A stretch of DNA of 64,000 bases from Telmatactis stephensoni (taxonomy: Eukaryota; Cnidaria; Anthozoa; Actiniaria; Isophelliidae), in NCBI GenBank assembly GCA_029948255.1, contig JALIZF010001459.1, positions 216,501-280,500 of the forward strand, written 5' to 3'. A program made the position numbers and the translations under genes. Within the stretch, counting starts at the first letter, position 1. Each line of letters begins with the position of its first letter. Below, one piece after another: positions 13,801-26,106 of this stretch. The notes beneath the pieces were generated by a model, which saw only the letters and a program-made list of their open reading frames with translations, was not told the origin of the DNA and did no database searches.

Positions 13801-14576
13801 GTTCGACTAGTATTAATACATGTATGTCCGTCACACAAATCTCGACACCGAAAAATCGTCCTAACCTGAACAGCACTAACAGATGCCAGATCAAATAGAC
13901 ATGGTACAAAATCCGGCAGACGACTCAGTTTGCGTCTAAAATCTGCGTATGTCCTGTTTTTGCCACTCTGACGATTTATTCGTCTAAATGAACGACGACT
14001 TATCTGTCTGGACGATTCGTCTTCTAGCGTGAAAGTGGCACCTTTTATACTGGAGGTATATGAAAGGAGAGGGATTTCAAAAAATGTGTAATAAAAGTTT
14101 CCTGACTTGGCGGTATATCGGACTGATTTTATGCGGGGATAGTATTTGAAAGGGTATCATTTTCTTTGAAAAGTATTTAAAGGGCAGTACTTTTTCTCTC
14201 AAAAATGCATATTAAAAGTATATAAAAGGTAAGGTAGAGGTTTCGACCTTAGGGCAGAGCCTCTCCTTTGGGAGTCCTTCCACCCCCGGACTCCTCTCCC
14301 TTGGATGTCCCCGTTGTACGCACTGTACTAGCGCCTATACCTACCATATAAAGTCATAGGATGTCTTAATTCCCACGCAAGTCAAAGGTAATTAAAGTAA
14401 AATAGGATCGGAGCGAAACAAACTGAAATGAATACATACTCCTTATATGAAAGATAATGAATGAAAACGAAATAAGGTCAAAGCGAAGCAAAGCTGTTTA
14501 CATACTTACATGGCGACAGTCCAATCGATAATGACGGCAGAAGATAGGATTTTGTGTCAGGGAAACTGATATACGG
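10876..14576. other. Long region without recognised genes
   Basis: AT-rich intergenic DNA. I see a (GTTT)n tract near 11555-11580 and a direct repeat of CATCATTCTA.TTGCGTGAC at about 13242-13280. A plus-strand frame at 12898-13260 has low-complexity Phe/Ser-rich composition and no domain. The promoter of the four-Ig gene lies at the left edge. Nothing else can be supported. Confidence 0.5.
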
Positions 14577-14582
14577 ATCATA

Positions 14583-14988
14583 CAGGGTGGTGAAGAGGGG
14601 GTACCCATCACGAATTACGAACCATTTTTTCGCAATTTCACGGATCACGGATAATGATAAGCTATTTCACAAATCATAGAAGATTTTTACTTTTCATTCA
14701 AAAATAAATACTGGTTTTTCATTCCTAAGATTTTTTGCACGAATTTTGTCCTTATAAACGGACCGAAAGTACGTACAATCGAAGGATCACACTGTTTTTC
14801 GTTATCTCTTTTCTGCGCGTCGCATATTTCACGAATCGGCATTTTTATAATCACGAATCTCGGCAATGAAAAACTGCAAATCCCAGTCACGGACAAAGAT
14901 GATTTCACGGATCACGGCTAGAATTTTTAGCTTTTCACGAATCACAAGCCTTCAGTCACGGGTCACGAAATACCTCTTCGCCACCCTG
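14583..14988. mobile_element. 406-bp TIR element with CACGAATCACG repeats
   Basis: Starts CAGGGTGGTGAAGAGG and ends with the complement of CAGGGTGGCGAAGAGG. Flanked by identical ATCATA at 14577-14582 and 14989-14994 (6-bp target duplication). The interior is a dense scatter of CACGAATCACG/TCACGGATCACGG words in both orientations, likely transposase-binding or hairpin repeats. Non-autonomous. The superfamily is not clear; 6-bp duplications are unusual among common cut-and-paste families. Confidence 0.85.
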
Positions 14989-14994
14989 ATCATA

Positions 14995-15434
14995 GGAGTG
15001 CACAAGATACATTTGATAATAACGATAACAATCTTTATTACATGTTCGTGTTAAGCCACCTACAATGCGTCCATCACAACAAATATTTGGCATTGCTCGA
15101 ATAGAACGTTGTCTGGCACACCGTAACATTGATATCATTTGTTATGACTAAGTCAGACGAAGTTCAAGTTCAAAGAGATGCCGCATTCTAGGTGCAGCAA
15201 GCTCTCAAGTTACCTTGTCAAGAATTCCTCGTTTCCGACACAGCATAGAGCTCATGCGCAGAATCACGCTTTCATTATCTAATTCAGTTACAATCTACCG
15301 AGTAGTAATGAAATATCATTGTGAGACGACGATAGAGAGAAGCTAGTGCTAGACGCGTGCTACAATGTCGGCGTGTAGTCAAGATACGCACCAAAATTAT
15401 AGCCAGGAAATAGCCAGGAAATACCAGGGCAGTA
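14995..15434. other. Unannotated spacer
   Basis: No coding or RNA feature recognised between the 406-bp TIR element and the large palindrome. The minus frame 14956-15138 overlaps the transposon end and is not credible. Confidence 0.4.
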
Positions 15435-15520
15435 CTGTAATGTATAAATAATGAAGGGACCGTGTACGATAGCCGCGAATGTAGGATCTGTAAAAGATCT
15501 AATCAGCCATAATACTAAAA

Positions 15521-15824
15521 GTGAACGTTGAATGCAGAGCTGATACTACGGAGGATACTTAGCAATATTGTCACATCACGGAGCTTAAACTGAGACAATC
15601 GAAAAGCAACTGTGGATAGCTATTTCGGTCTAGTTGGACCTCATCAGCACAGTGCAGCTGCACAGTGTGCACATGTGCACAGTGCAGCTGCACTGTGCTG
15701 ATGAGGTCCAACTAGACCGAAATAGCTATCCACAGTTGCTTTTCGATTGTCTCAGTTTAAGCTCCGTGATGTGACAATATTGCTAAGTATCCTCCGTAGT
15801 ATCAGCTCTGCATTCAACGTTCAC
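15521..15824. repeat. 304-bp near-perfect palindrome (foldback)
   Basis: The arms 15521-15663 and 15682-15824 are reverse complements around centre 15672.5; for example, GTGAACGTTGAATGCAGAGC opens the left arm and its complement closes the right. The 18-nt spacer is itself GTGCAC-rich. The 10-mer CTGTAATGTA occurs at 15435-15444 and again at 15824-15833, so the mobile unit may be larger than the palindrome with this as a target duplication. Non-coding. Confidence 0.9.
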
Positions 15825-15833
15825 TGTAATGTA

Positions 15834-16582
15834 ATAGGCAAATGGGCGTGTCCCCAACCAGGAAGCAAAAGTTCGTTTTGTTAAGGTCAGGGTTAGTCAA
15901 GTTCAATGACTCGCGAAAAGTGTAACTAAAGTTTAAAAGGGTGTCATTCGTTTCCGGAAATGTAGCGGGCCCTGAAAGTGCAAAATGTTGTAAAACGTGC
16001 CCGCCGATATCCCGCGGGTTTTTCGCGAGTTTCTGTAAGGTTGAGTGGTTACCGGGATATCAGGAAATTACAAGAAAGTTTTAAAAGTCGTGCAATGTGG
16101 CCTCACGGCTTTTTCCATTTTCGACCAACGTGATTCCGTTTTCTATTTTGATACAAGAAGTGGCTGTATTCCGTCATTGTGACTGAAGTAGAGTTTGGAC
16201 TCATAACCGTAAGTAGGAAGCAATAGCAGTTTACAAATCTGTGAAAAAACGCGGGAGACCTTGCTGCAGTGTTATGAGATACTCGCAAACGATTATGAAA
16301 CAAATTAATTGAGTTTTTTCAATATCTGGAATTCTTAGTGAGCATTTATCATTTGTGATAAATGTATGGGTCGGTCATCGTACGGTGAAGGAAGTTCAGC
16401 AACTAACTATAAGCGAAGGTCATTCCGGTGGTTTGTGGAAAATGTGGCGAATTGAAGATCATGTACTAGTCAAGACTCAGCAGAGTGCTGTAGGTCGTAA
16501 AATGTTCGTAATATGTAGGCTTCATTAAGATAGTCGTGAAGCATGACTATGAACAGATACACAGATGATGATGCAGAGTGGT
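15834..16582. other. Unannotated spacer
   Basis: No supported gene. A minus frame at 16103-16303 has no domain, no splice context and no close-by promoter, and was not accepted. Confidence 0.4.
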
Positions 16583-16588
16583 ACGTAC

Positions 16589-16906
16589 CGGGGGGGGGGG
16601 GGTTCTTCGGGGTCAAAACGCTAGGGATGATCGTCGGAAACCTCCAAAACGTACCCTAAAAAATACCCAAATGCCAAAATTTTCGACCCTAAAAAATACC
16701 CCTAATAAATACCCCTAATAAATACCAAAAAATCAAACAAAAAGTAAATCGTCCCGTTTATTTTGTACCCCTAAAAATACCATCTTTTCTGGAAAACCTT
16801 GGATTTTCTCTGACGACCCCTAAAAAATACCGAATCGGCGATTTCAACCCCTAAAAAATACGACGATCATCCCTAGCACACCAATATAGGGAGTACCCCC
16901 AGGGGC
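16589..16906. mobile_element. TIR element with CTAAAAAATACC repeats
   Basis: The ends are inverted: a poly-G-rich left end with CTAGGGATGATCGTC (about 16621) and a right end with GACGATCATCCCTAG (about 16862-16876). The interior repeats CCCTAAAAAATACC at least five times. ACGTAC lies immediately outside both ends (16583-16588, 16907-16912) as a possible target duplication, though it is palindromic and so weak evidence. Related in plan to the element at 59555-59911. Confidence 0.7.
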
Positions 16907-16912
16907 ACGTAC

Positions 16913-19900
16913 GTCGTGACCATCACTCAAAATTAGCTAAGGCACTTTCCCAATCAATTTTTGGCAATTCTTTAAGGTAAATTATGTTAAGACTTTCCTT
17001 AATTCATTTGAAGAGACTTTGACGAAGTACTAAAAAAATGCATGACTCTTAAAAGAGCTGAAGTGTAAGCTTTCAAAAGGACGTTTATCTTAGTGAAAAA
17101 CCCCTTCCTGTGGCCCACGTATTTTTATTGGTTATTTAAAGTAGTTCATAAGTTCAGAGTTAACCCTTAAGGTGACTGACTACGTTGGTGAAAAATGATG
17201 AAAACTTGTTCAAACCACAATTTTCTGGAGTGAACTTTAATGCTGATTTCAAAAATGAAAAGTAAAATTGGTGTCCAGTGCTCGTTTTCAAGAAAATCAG
17301 CGTTGAATGGATGCCTATTTACGAGTTTTTGAGCCAAAAAACACGCCACCGGAAGTAATTAGAAAAATAATTACAATTCCCAAAATAATAGCTCTACAAG
17401 GACTACAATCGTACACAATTTAGCCGGTGGTATATTCTACGTAATACCATAAACACTTTTGATATAATGACTAAACTATACCTTCCTTTCTTGACTTTTG
17501 TAGCGTGACTTCGAACAAAAAATTTCCTCAAGTCGAACAAAATTTGTTAGAAAAATCCAATTTTTCATAGGTTTGAGTAATTAACTTTTTCTACAAATTT
17601 GATATGTTTGAGATATTTAGTAGCTTTTTCAAATAAGTGCCAAAAAAGTATAGGGTCCCGTGCAAAAATGAAGGGTTTTATGCCGTTGAAGGTGTAAAAA
17701 ACGCCAAAAAGTACCAACCGGAAGCAGCGCCATATTGGAAAATGACGACCGCATGGCATTGTGGTCTACCATAATGACGACCGCATGGCATTGTGGTCTA
17801 CCATAATGACGACCGTCGACCGACCGTCGACTTAAGTGCTTTTTCTAGCTGTTTTCAAATCCAATTTGAAAACATTTTCTCTAGTACCCCGAAACAGTCT
17901 GCACGATTGCGTGACTGTCGTAAGGGAATTAATCTCGGAAGAGAGGACGTCAAAGAAGAGTCTCGTTTTTCATTTCCCCTCCTCTATAGAACCACTATAC
18001 AGGCTAAGAAAACGCCGTCAAAGCCTTGAATTTGGTAAAATACTCGGTGTACGTCTGGGGGTGTGACTTCAGGCCACGTTTCGTAGCCCGACATCCAATA
18101 TATCTTTTCCCGCATGTTTTCCCGTGCCCTTGATTTCCTTTGGATTCAATATCAGTACAGGAAAGGTCGATTGCCCATACAAGGACAGAAGATTGCACTT
18201 CTTCTAATGAGGCAAAATTGTCATGCAAACATTTGTTCATCTTTACGTGTCTGAAACAACTGACGACGTTTTGTAATCTTTTTTGTGTGACGTTTGGTTT
18301 TTCAGTTCTTCGTTTTTTGTCTATAGCTTTCTGTTTCTGTTTCTCTTTGTGTCTTTGTTTGTTTGTTTGTTTGTTTGTTTGTTTGTTTGTTTGTTTGTTT
18401 GCTTTATTGTTGTTGTTGTTTTAAATTGCATTCAGAAACAATAAACAAATAAACGCTATTCGATAAACAAACAAAAACGTTTTATAGAGAAAAAGTAGAA
18501 GAGCTTTTAGGACTGGACCAGCAACAAATGCAACAAACAAATTGATCTTTGTTACAACAAACTAAACTGACATCTAGAAACGCTTGGAATTAATCTTTGG
18601 ATTTGCTCTGACATCAGTTTTAATGGAATTGTCAGCTCGTTAATTTATTTTTAAACTGCGGGACATCTGAACAGGAATCTTAATTGAGATAGATAGATAG
18701 CCTCTAACGCTTGTGTGGACGGATCTTAGTATTTCAAAGGACAAACGAGTTCTTAACCACGTAATCACCACGGCATACGACTCCCCTTTCTTTCTTGAAA
18801 GCTTCTCAGCAAGGCATTTCAGGAACATTTGACATTCAGAACCCATACAGCATAATGAACTTCTTCACGTTACAAAGGAGCTCGATGGACCTAAAATGCA
18901 TATCGTTAACGCAACTTTGTTGATCATTCTTCAAAATACTCGATTTTGATTGGTTCCTCTATGTCCCCAAGGATTTGGGACAAACACATTAGCATCATAA
19001 TGAAACTTCGCCGAATAGACTACCCCAATTAGACATTAAAATTATTAAGTGTCTAGGTAGCGCAGCGGTCTAAGGTGATATCTAAAGGTATGGATTAGGG
19101 TCTGGATATCGTCTCCCTCCCTGGCCTTCGGGCCAAGACAACTGTTTTATGTAGCACCGGGATAGCGTGGATGGGGCCGAAATCTTCATCCGTAACGTAA
19201 GTCGATTCGATGTCTCAGCTTGCTTGAATGTCTCGGGAGAATCGTCCCAAAATTTAATTTTTCCTTATTTATTTTTCAGTTAAATAATCATTTCTACTTT
19301 GTGTCCGGGGGGTGCATATCTAACAAGTTCGAGTCGTGTCGGGGGCGAATCCTTTTTCTTTTTTCTTTTTTTCGCTCTTTTTCTATAACTTTTTCTTTTT
19401 TTACCTGAAGTATCCTGACTACTTATTGTCTTGTTACGGATACTGATGTTTTTACCTTAACTTTTTAAATTATTTTGGATCTCGTTCATAAATATATTGA
19501 GATTGATTAATATTCATGATTATTAATATATGGATATCGTTTAATTTCTCTATATTTCTTAAATGTGCGATCGAATATCGTGCGTTTTTTATGCGCTTTG
19601 CAATTGCCCCGCTAAACAATTGCCAAGTTAATCAAGACACTGTTTAAATTCAAGCAAAAGGTATATTTTTGGCTTGTGTATACTGTATAAACTGTTCGTC
19701 CAGCTGGGTAAACAGTCGCACGAAACTCCTGGGACCTGGATTCCCTTCACTCTTTTTGGGAGCTTTTACGGAAACAGAACTTAGGGTAATGGCTACTCAA
19801 AATGTAATAATAACTCAAATAAAGGTTTGGTTTGGAGGAGTTAGAATGCGAACGCGCTTGCGCAAAGGCCGGCAGGCAAAGAGAGAGAAAAAGCCTGTAT

Positions 19901-20181
19901 AGGTTGAATATATGGATCTGTTTTCTTTTGAATTTTCTTTACCCTCCTTCTTTGGCCATAATCCCTCCGATCGAGTAACGTCTTCCATTTCAGTAAAATA
20001 CTGTGACGGACTATGATATACCCCTATAAAACCTCAGGACATTAGAAGACGTCCTTACATGGAGTCGTTACCCTGCCTTTAGTAACACAGCTTCGAATGT
20101 AGCGGCCTCACGACGCGTACCACAAAGGGGCCTCATTTTACGGCGCGCGAGTGTAACGCGACTGTATTAGTTGCAGGCGAG
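16913..20181. other. Long region without recognised genes
   Basis: Contains a 33-bp tandem duplication (ATGACGACCGCATGGCATTG..., about 17740-17815), a GTTT microsatellite (18355-18422), and a tRNA-like A-box word near 19050 and B-box word near 19328 that are too far apart for a tRNA. The short frames show no domains. No gene can be supported. Confidence 0.45.
18355..18422. repeat. (GTTT)n then (GTT)n microsatellite
   Basis: About eleven GTTT units followed by GCTTTATT and a GTT run. Simple-sequence repeat; on the plus strand it produces a spurious Leu-Phe-Val-Cys frame. Confidence 0.95.
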
Positions 20182-20219
20182 ACCCCGGCAAAATGTAACC
20201 GGTTACATTTTGCCGGGGT
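20182..20219. repeat. 38-bp perfect palindrome
   Basis: ACCCCGGCAAAATGTAACC is followed directly by its exact reverse complement, with no spacer. It could extrude as a cruciform. It lies in a GC-richer patch and is not obviously part of the next TIR element. Confidence 0.95.
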
Positions 20220-20374
20220 GTTACCACGCATGCGCGACGTATGAAAAACATTCAGCCGTGTGAAGCCGTGTACTTTGCCGGCGAAAACTGGGCAGTTCCC
20301 AAATCAGTATGAGGACATTGAGTATATTCTGACACCTAGCCTTTTGCACCAAGTACTTTTCTATGAAAAATCTA

Positions 20375-20748
20375 TGAGGGTCTGGATGGGGGTATGCAAA
20401 TGTCAGTTGTCAGTTAAATTTTGGCCTTTTTGTCAGTTGTCAGTTAAATGGAAATTAATGATTAACAAAGGCTTTTATTTATTTCTCATGGCATTTTTTC
20501 TTTCTAAGCCAGTTTTACGACCAAAATTCAGCAATTTGACATCCACTTGAACTTTGTCACATGCAACTGTCCCTGGGAGAGATGGGTTATGGAGAAAAAC
20601 GACTATTTTTTTCGGATTATGGTTGAATTGTCAGTTAAAAGCAGGCTACACAAATGTCAGTTGCCATTTAAATTCTAAGGCATTTGTCGGTTGTCAGTTA
20701 AATTTTGGGCCATTTGTCAGTTGTCAGTTAACCCCATCTAGACCCTCA
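20375..20748. mobile_element. 374-bp TIR element with TGTCAGTTGTCAGTTAAA repeats
   Basis: The left end TGAGGGTCTGGATGGGG matches the complement of the right end with one mismatch. Both ends are flanked by TCTA (20371-20374 and 20749-20752), a 4-bp target duplication. Inside, TGTCAGTTGTCAGTTAAAT recurs near both ends, which looks like subterminal transposase sites. Short frames here are not genes. Confidence 0.85.
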
Positions 20749-20752
20749 TCTA

Positions 20753-21794
20753 TCGGTAATTAAAGGCGCTTTATAAGCGCATGTGCCTGCTTAATGTTTA
20801 AATATCTGTGGAATGAGGGCATACGTATTGTATGGGTTGTGTACTTGGATGTTTTTTTATTGTTAAATGAATTTAGCTGGAGTGGTTTTGATAGAGTGAT
20901 TTTCATAAACCCGTGAAAGACATTATAGCGTAATAAATAACATTACACTGTTATTCCTTTGTTTTCTTTTTACGAGTTTCTGAAAACCCTGCTAGACCCG
21001 TGAAACAAAAGTTAATTAGCTGGTAATAGTGATGTTCAAAAACCCGTGAAACAATTGATTAGTTCACAATAAATTTATAATTGATTTTATTAACTTTTTC
21101 ATTAACTGAAAACAATCTGGGAAATGATACATGAGTATATATATAATCTGGATTTTTAAAATTTTGCTGTATAATATTTAGAATAACACTGTAATATATT
21201 GAAAACAGTTATATGATTATTAGGAAAAGCAAATAACAATAAAATGTCAAAAGATACATCCATTTGCTTGTCTTGCAAGACATCCTATAAAAATAAACAA
21301 AAATAAGAACTATCAGTTAGTGTAGGGAGTCTTGAAGCGCCTCCGAAGAGGCTGAATATACCCACAATGGGGTTGATTGTGTTTATATGAAAGTACAGTT
21401 GTGTTTTGTTGTGTTCTGTTTGAGTTTGTTTGTCCTTGTGTAAAGTCACGTTGCATGAAAGTGTCGTCGAGTACTCGAGTGTCGAGTTGCATCTTGACGT
21501 TTGGGAAGAATATTCGAGCCATGTCGTTGCAAACAAGCACCTAAAACCTTGAAAATACTTTTCATTACACCGAGCAGTAGTGTAAGAAAGCTGTAATAAA
21601 CAAGAATTAACGATAAAAGTAATGTAAATACACTCACCAGCAGCACTACACCAGATTCCACCACAAGCGCCACGAGGAAAGAAAGCTCAGCGATCGATCA
21701 AAGTTATTGGGGGAGACGATAGCGATTTCAAGGGGCACCGTGACGTATTTCGTCGATTCCATTGTGACGTCAAGTTACTTACCATCCCGATGAC
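20753..21794. other. Unannotated spacer
   Basis: AT-rich sequence. Overlapping minus frames at 21285-21673 show no domain or convincing splice context. No gene supported. Confidence 0.4.
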
Positions 21795-21803
21795 AAGAGT
21801 GCC

Positions 21804-23202
21804 AGCATGTATACAATTTGTCTGCGCATGTCTGTGTTTTGGGCTTGAAATTCATTTGCATATCGAATGCAAGAAATTTTATGTTGACACGGAATATTTG
21901 GCTGGCTATCTCGTTCTTCAAAATTATGTTCAACTACCGAAATACTGAGACAACTAAAACATGGGCAGTCTACCTACCGCTAGTGCGCTGTGGACAATTA
22001 TCCAAACTGAAGGCACTCCAGATGGGAAAATATCACGCGTCAAAGTCAGTAGAAAGTTGTGAGAAGGACCAGAACTCCACACTTTCGAGTTATAATGTTG
22101 GCGTTGAATTCATGTATAAGGTAAATTTAGTAATGGATGTCATTACCAACATGGTACTGTGTGAATTGGATCCAATAAGACTACTCTGCACTTCATTGAT
22201 TGTTGAATAATTAGCCATGTTTACTGGAATCTCGTACATTTTCGCGCAAAATTCTTGCAATTTTCTTACATCTGTGACAGCGCTCCCCAGCAAAATTATT
22301 TAATAATACGCTTTTTCCATGCTTCGTTCTTGTAAAACAGAGCTTTCTTGGTGGAAACTCCTGGTCCCTCCATGTGATTTCAAGCAATGTTTACAGCCGG
22401 GTTCAATCCTTGTTAAAATTGACCTAAATTCGTTAGCCTATATTTTATAATCTGCAACATTTATCTAGAAGTTAATGACCTATTTTTATACATTGTGAGG
22501 CATGCAGTTTGTGCCGTATGAAGCATCGTTTTATACTTTATAAAAGAGCAATAAATTCATCGCTGAAATTTGCATGCAAACAACGTGCTTGGAAACACGT
22601 TCACAAAAATGCTTTAGATCACATGTAGGGACCACGAGTTTGGACTAAAAAAGCTCAGTTTTGCAAGAAAGAAACGTGGAAAAAGCGAATTACTAAATAA
22701 ATTTGCTGGGGGGCGCAGTCTAAGATGTCAAATTTTGAAAGTGAATTGCAAGAATTTTGAGCGAAAAAGTACGACATTCCAGTAAACATGGCTAATTATT
22801 CAACGATCGATGGAGTCTAAAATACCCTTATCGGGTCTAATGTACACAGTAACTTGTTGTTAATGGCTTCCACTGCTTAACGTACCTTACATATAAATTT
22901 AGTGCCCACAATAGTACTCGAAAGTGCGGAGTTTTGGTTCTTTTCACAACTTTCTACTGACTTTGACGCGTGATATTTTCCCATCTGGAGTGCCTTCAGT
23001 TTGGATAATTATCCACAGCGCACTAGCGGTAGGTAGACTGCTCATGTTTTAGTTGTCTCAGTATTTCGGTAGTTGAACATAATTTTGAAGAACGAGATAG
23101 CCAGCCAAATATTCCGTGTCAACATAAAATTTCTTGCATTCGATATGCAAATGAATTTCAAGCCCAAAACACAGACATGCGCAGACAAATTGTATACATG
23201 CT
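21804..23202. mobile_element. 1.4-kb Mutator-like foldback element
   Basis: Terminal repeats AGCATGTATACAATTTGTCT and complement open arms that remain alignable for roughly 600 bp each, so the whole unit can fold back. Flanked by identical 9-bp AAGAGTGCC at 21795-21803 and 23203-23211. A 9-bp duplication with very long TIRs is the usual signature of Mutator-like (MULE) non-autonomous elements. Arms have diverged moderately, so the insertion is not very recent. No transposase frame. The 130-aa plus frame at 21818-22210 lies wholly within the left arm. Confidence 0.9.
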
Positions 23203-23211
23203 AAGAGTGCC

Positions 23212-23730
23212 TGCTTTTTGCTAAGCAGGCACAAAAATTCATAAAATATTGCTTGGGATTCCTGTGGTCAAGACGCAGACGCGCGGTCGCGTCGCGTAAG
23301 CCCGCGAAAACTCACGCATGCGCAGTAATTTTGCCGCGGTTGCATTCACAGGCTATTCAGGAATCGGCTTCTAAACACGTTGCTTCTAACTGACAGTGAG
23401 CTGTCAGGATCATTGTTTTTATTTTTGTGAGATACAACAACATCCATTCGTTTTATATACAGCAAGGTTTTGGATATTAGCCAGGATTAAAACAATAATT
23501 TTAAAGATTCATATGCATCTACTACGTGTCTTTTTGCGTTTATATTTTGCCAAGCTTTTGGACGACTTAATTTAATACTAAAACAATAATGTTTGAGACT
23601 GGATATCAATGACCTTATTCTCTCGGCCATTAATCAATCCTTAGAACTTCCATCAACCGTACACTTCCCATAGTCATAGCCACAACAAATGGTACATCAC
23701 AGTAACAAATGAATGTCACTGCAATGGACA
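23212..23730. other. Unannotated spacer
   Basis: No gene or repeat recognised between the two foldback elements. A GC-rich patch with CGCGCGGTCGCGTCGCG near 23280 is the only compositional oddity. Confidence 0.4.
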
Positions 23731-23739
23731 GGCTCGCTC

Positions 23740-26106
23740 AAGAGACCATAATACTAAGAGAGCGAAGCTCAGTATTGATGTCTGTGCCATGTTCGTGGCG
23801 GCTAAGGCTATTTTTAGTAACTTCGCCATCGCGCGCGCAAGGCTCTTAGACAATAGAATTCAAACGGTCCCGTCCGCGCGCACGTCAAAAATCAAATTCT
23901 ATTGGTTGAGGGACTTGCGCGCGCGATGGCGAAGTTACTAAAAATAGCCTTAGCCGCCACGAACATGGCACAGACATCAATACTGAGTTTTACAACACTT
24001 GATACTAATCTCGCGATCTGATTGGTTGGTTAGAGTGTGTCAATAAGAGGACAGACACACTGCTGATGCGTTTCAGCGCGCGCTTGTTTTGTTGCCCCGT
24101 TTGAAAAGGATTTTTTAACTTTTATCTCAAATAATTGTTGTAAAAAACGAATTGAAGATGGTACGCTACGCTCGTGATTCCACTTGAGTTTTGAACATTT
24201 TATGACGTCAAGAGTGTGTCAATAAGAGGACAGACAACTCAAAACCATCTTCAATTTGTTAACTTCGCTCTCTTAGTATTATGGTCTCTCACAGGTAGCC
24301 CAAGCTGTGCATCTGTATATGAAATATATGGGATTCACGATCGATTTGCTGAAAAATAAATTTTGAATAAATAAACAATTTGGACTCATGATACTGTTGT
24401 GCTAGTCTTTCTGTGTATTTCTGTGAAGTTTCAAGCCGTTTCGTGCTCATTTGAGGGAGTTATAGCGATTTGAATTTTTCTCCCTTCATGTACATATATT
24501 ACTGGAAGGTTGGAAGGCTCAACTGTCAAAAATTCAAACGACCGACAAAAAAGGCCTCGAAAATCACTCCAAAACCAAAACCAGGCCAAAATATTCCCAA
24601 AAAACCATTGCCACATAAATTTCCAATATGTCGATTGCCTTTATTTCTCCACATTTTACGTGCAACACCCTCAAAAAGACAGTTGAGTTCAAAAAAAGTT
24701 TTTGAAGCTTTTTTTCGCTGGACCTATGCTCTGCAAAACAGCCCCTGCACCACGGTTACCAAGCTCAATACCCCACTGGGGACGGGGAAATTTTGGCGCA
24801 CATGTGTGGGGAGGTAGTGAGGTCGATTTTGTACCGCACATGAGGACGAAGGAAAAGCTTCACCCAGTACTTACAGTTCTTTTTCAGCAGTTTTTGCGAG
24901 TTCTTCTGGATATCTTTGAGTAGAATGCCTAAAGAAAGACCATGTTAGCAAGGTACTATAGTAATGCTGCAGTAAGAATAGTGTTAAGTTGGATTTTTTA
25001 GTGACTTTGGCATCAAAATGTGGCGGGAAAGAACTTCTGCTATTTGATGGACCTTTTCATGGCTTATTATTCTTATTGCCCAGATGAATGATAAACGAAA
25101 ACCTTTTAAAGGAATTGTTTCTTTCAGTTTAATTCACCGTCTTGAACTTTGTAAAGATAACTTTGGCAAATTCACCGAAAATCTTCACAGTGCGTTGACT
25201 GATCATAATTTCTGAGTTGAAAAACAACCGCTTCATCTCGTCGCTAGCTTTGCAAATTGGATAATCAGCATATACTGACATCCGTTATTTACTAGGAATT
25301 AATTACTAGTTTTCGAAATTGAATAAGCTACTTTATTTATTCGGAAGATTCTTGTTTTTACTTTATTTGCCTGTTCTTAGTTTTGCACGGTGTTGTTCAT
25401 GACTGTTGTTACATCTAAAAGGGAGAAATCACTTACCTTACTATAGTACCTTGCTAACATGGTCTTTCTTTAGGCATTCTACTCAAAGATATCCAGAAGA
25501 ACTCGCAAAAACTGCTGAAAAAGAACTGTAAGTACTGGGTGAAGCTTTTCCTTCGTCCTCATGTGCGGTACAAAATCGACCTCACTACCTCCCCACACGT
25601 GTGCACCAAAATTTCCCCGTCCCCAGTGGGGTATTGAGCTTGGTAACCGTGGTGCAGGGGCTGTTTTGCAGAGCATAGGTCCAGCGAAAAAAAGCTTCAA
25701 AAACTGTCTTTTTGAGGGTGTTGCACGTAAAATGTGGAGAAATAAAGGCAATCGACATATTGGAAATTTATGTGGCAATGGTTTTTTGGGAATATTTTGG
25801 CCTGGTTTTGGTTTTGGAGTGATTTTCGAGGCCTTTTTTGTCGGTCGTTTGAATTTTTGACAGTTGAGCCTTCCAACCTTCCAGTAATATATATGTACAT
25901 GAAGGGAGAAAAATTCAAATCGCTATAACTCCCTCAAATGAGCACGAAACGGCTTGAAACTTCACAGAAATACACAGAAAGACAAGCACAACAGTATCAT
26001 GAGTCCAAATTGTTTATTTATTCAAAATTTATTTTTCAGCAAATCGATCGTGAATCCCATATATTTCATATACAGATGCACAGCTTGGGCTACCTGTGGG
26101 TCTCTT
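23740..26106. mobile_element. Foldback TIR element split by a second foldback
   Basis: The left end AAGAGACCATAATACTAAGA and the right end ...CTTAGTATTATGGTCTCT (to 24290) are inverted. Internally, arms around 23771-23995 pair again (GTATTGATGTCTGTGCCATG and complement). The right extremity is interrupted at 24291-26097 by another element. Taking that out, the outer flanks are identical 9-bp GGCTCGCTC at 23731-23739 and 26107-26115. It is therefore an older MULE-like insertion that was itself a target. A short relative is at about 38066-38195. Confidence 0.85.
24291..26097. mobile_element. 1.8-kb Mutator-like foldback, ACAGGTAGCCCAAGCT family
   Basis: Arms of about 650 bp (24291-24950 and 25440-26097) are close inverted copies with a roughly 480-bp single-copy centre. 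Ends begin ACAGGTAGCCCAAGCT, the same terminus as the element at 45883-47123. Flanks TGGTCTCTC (24282-24290) and GGGTCTCTT (26098-26106) agree at 7 of 9 positions and are the decayed target duplication, formed inside the right end of the older element. Mirror-image frames on the two arms are a by-product of the palindrome. Confidence 0.9.

Noticed and set aside
19040..19340. tRNA-like A-box and B-box words
   Set aside because: About 270 bp apart with no cloverleaf; neither a tRNA gene nor a clear SINE head.
21818..22210. 130-codon plus-strand frame
   Set aside because: Entirely within the left arm of the 1.4-kb foldback; no recognisable protein.
24470..25918. Several mirrored frames of 60-115 codons
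   Set aside because: They lie on the arms of the 1.8-kb foldback and mirror each other; no domain.
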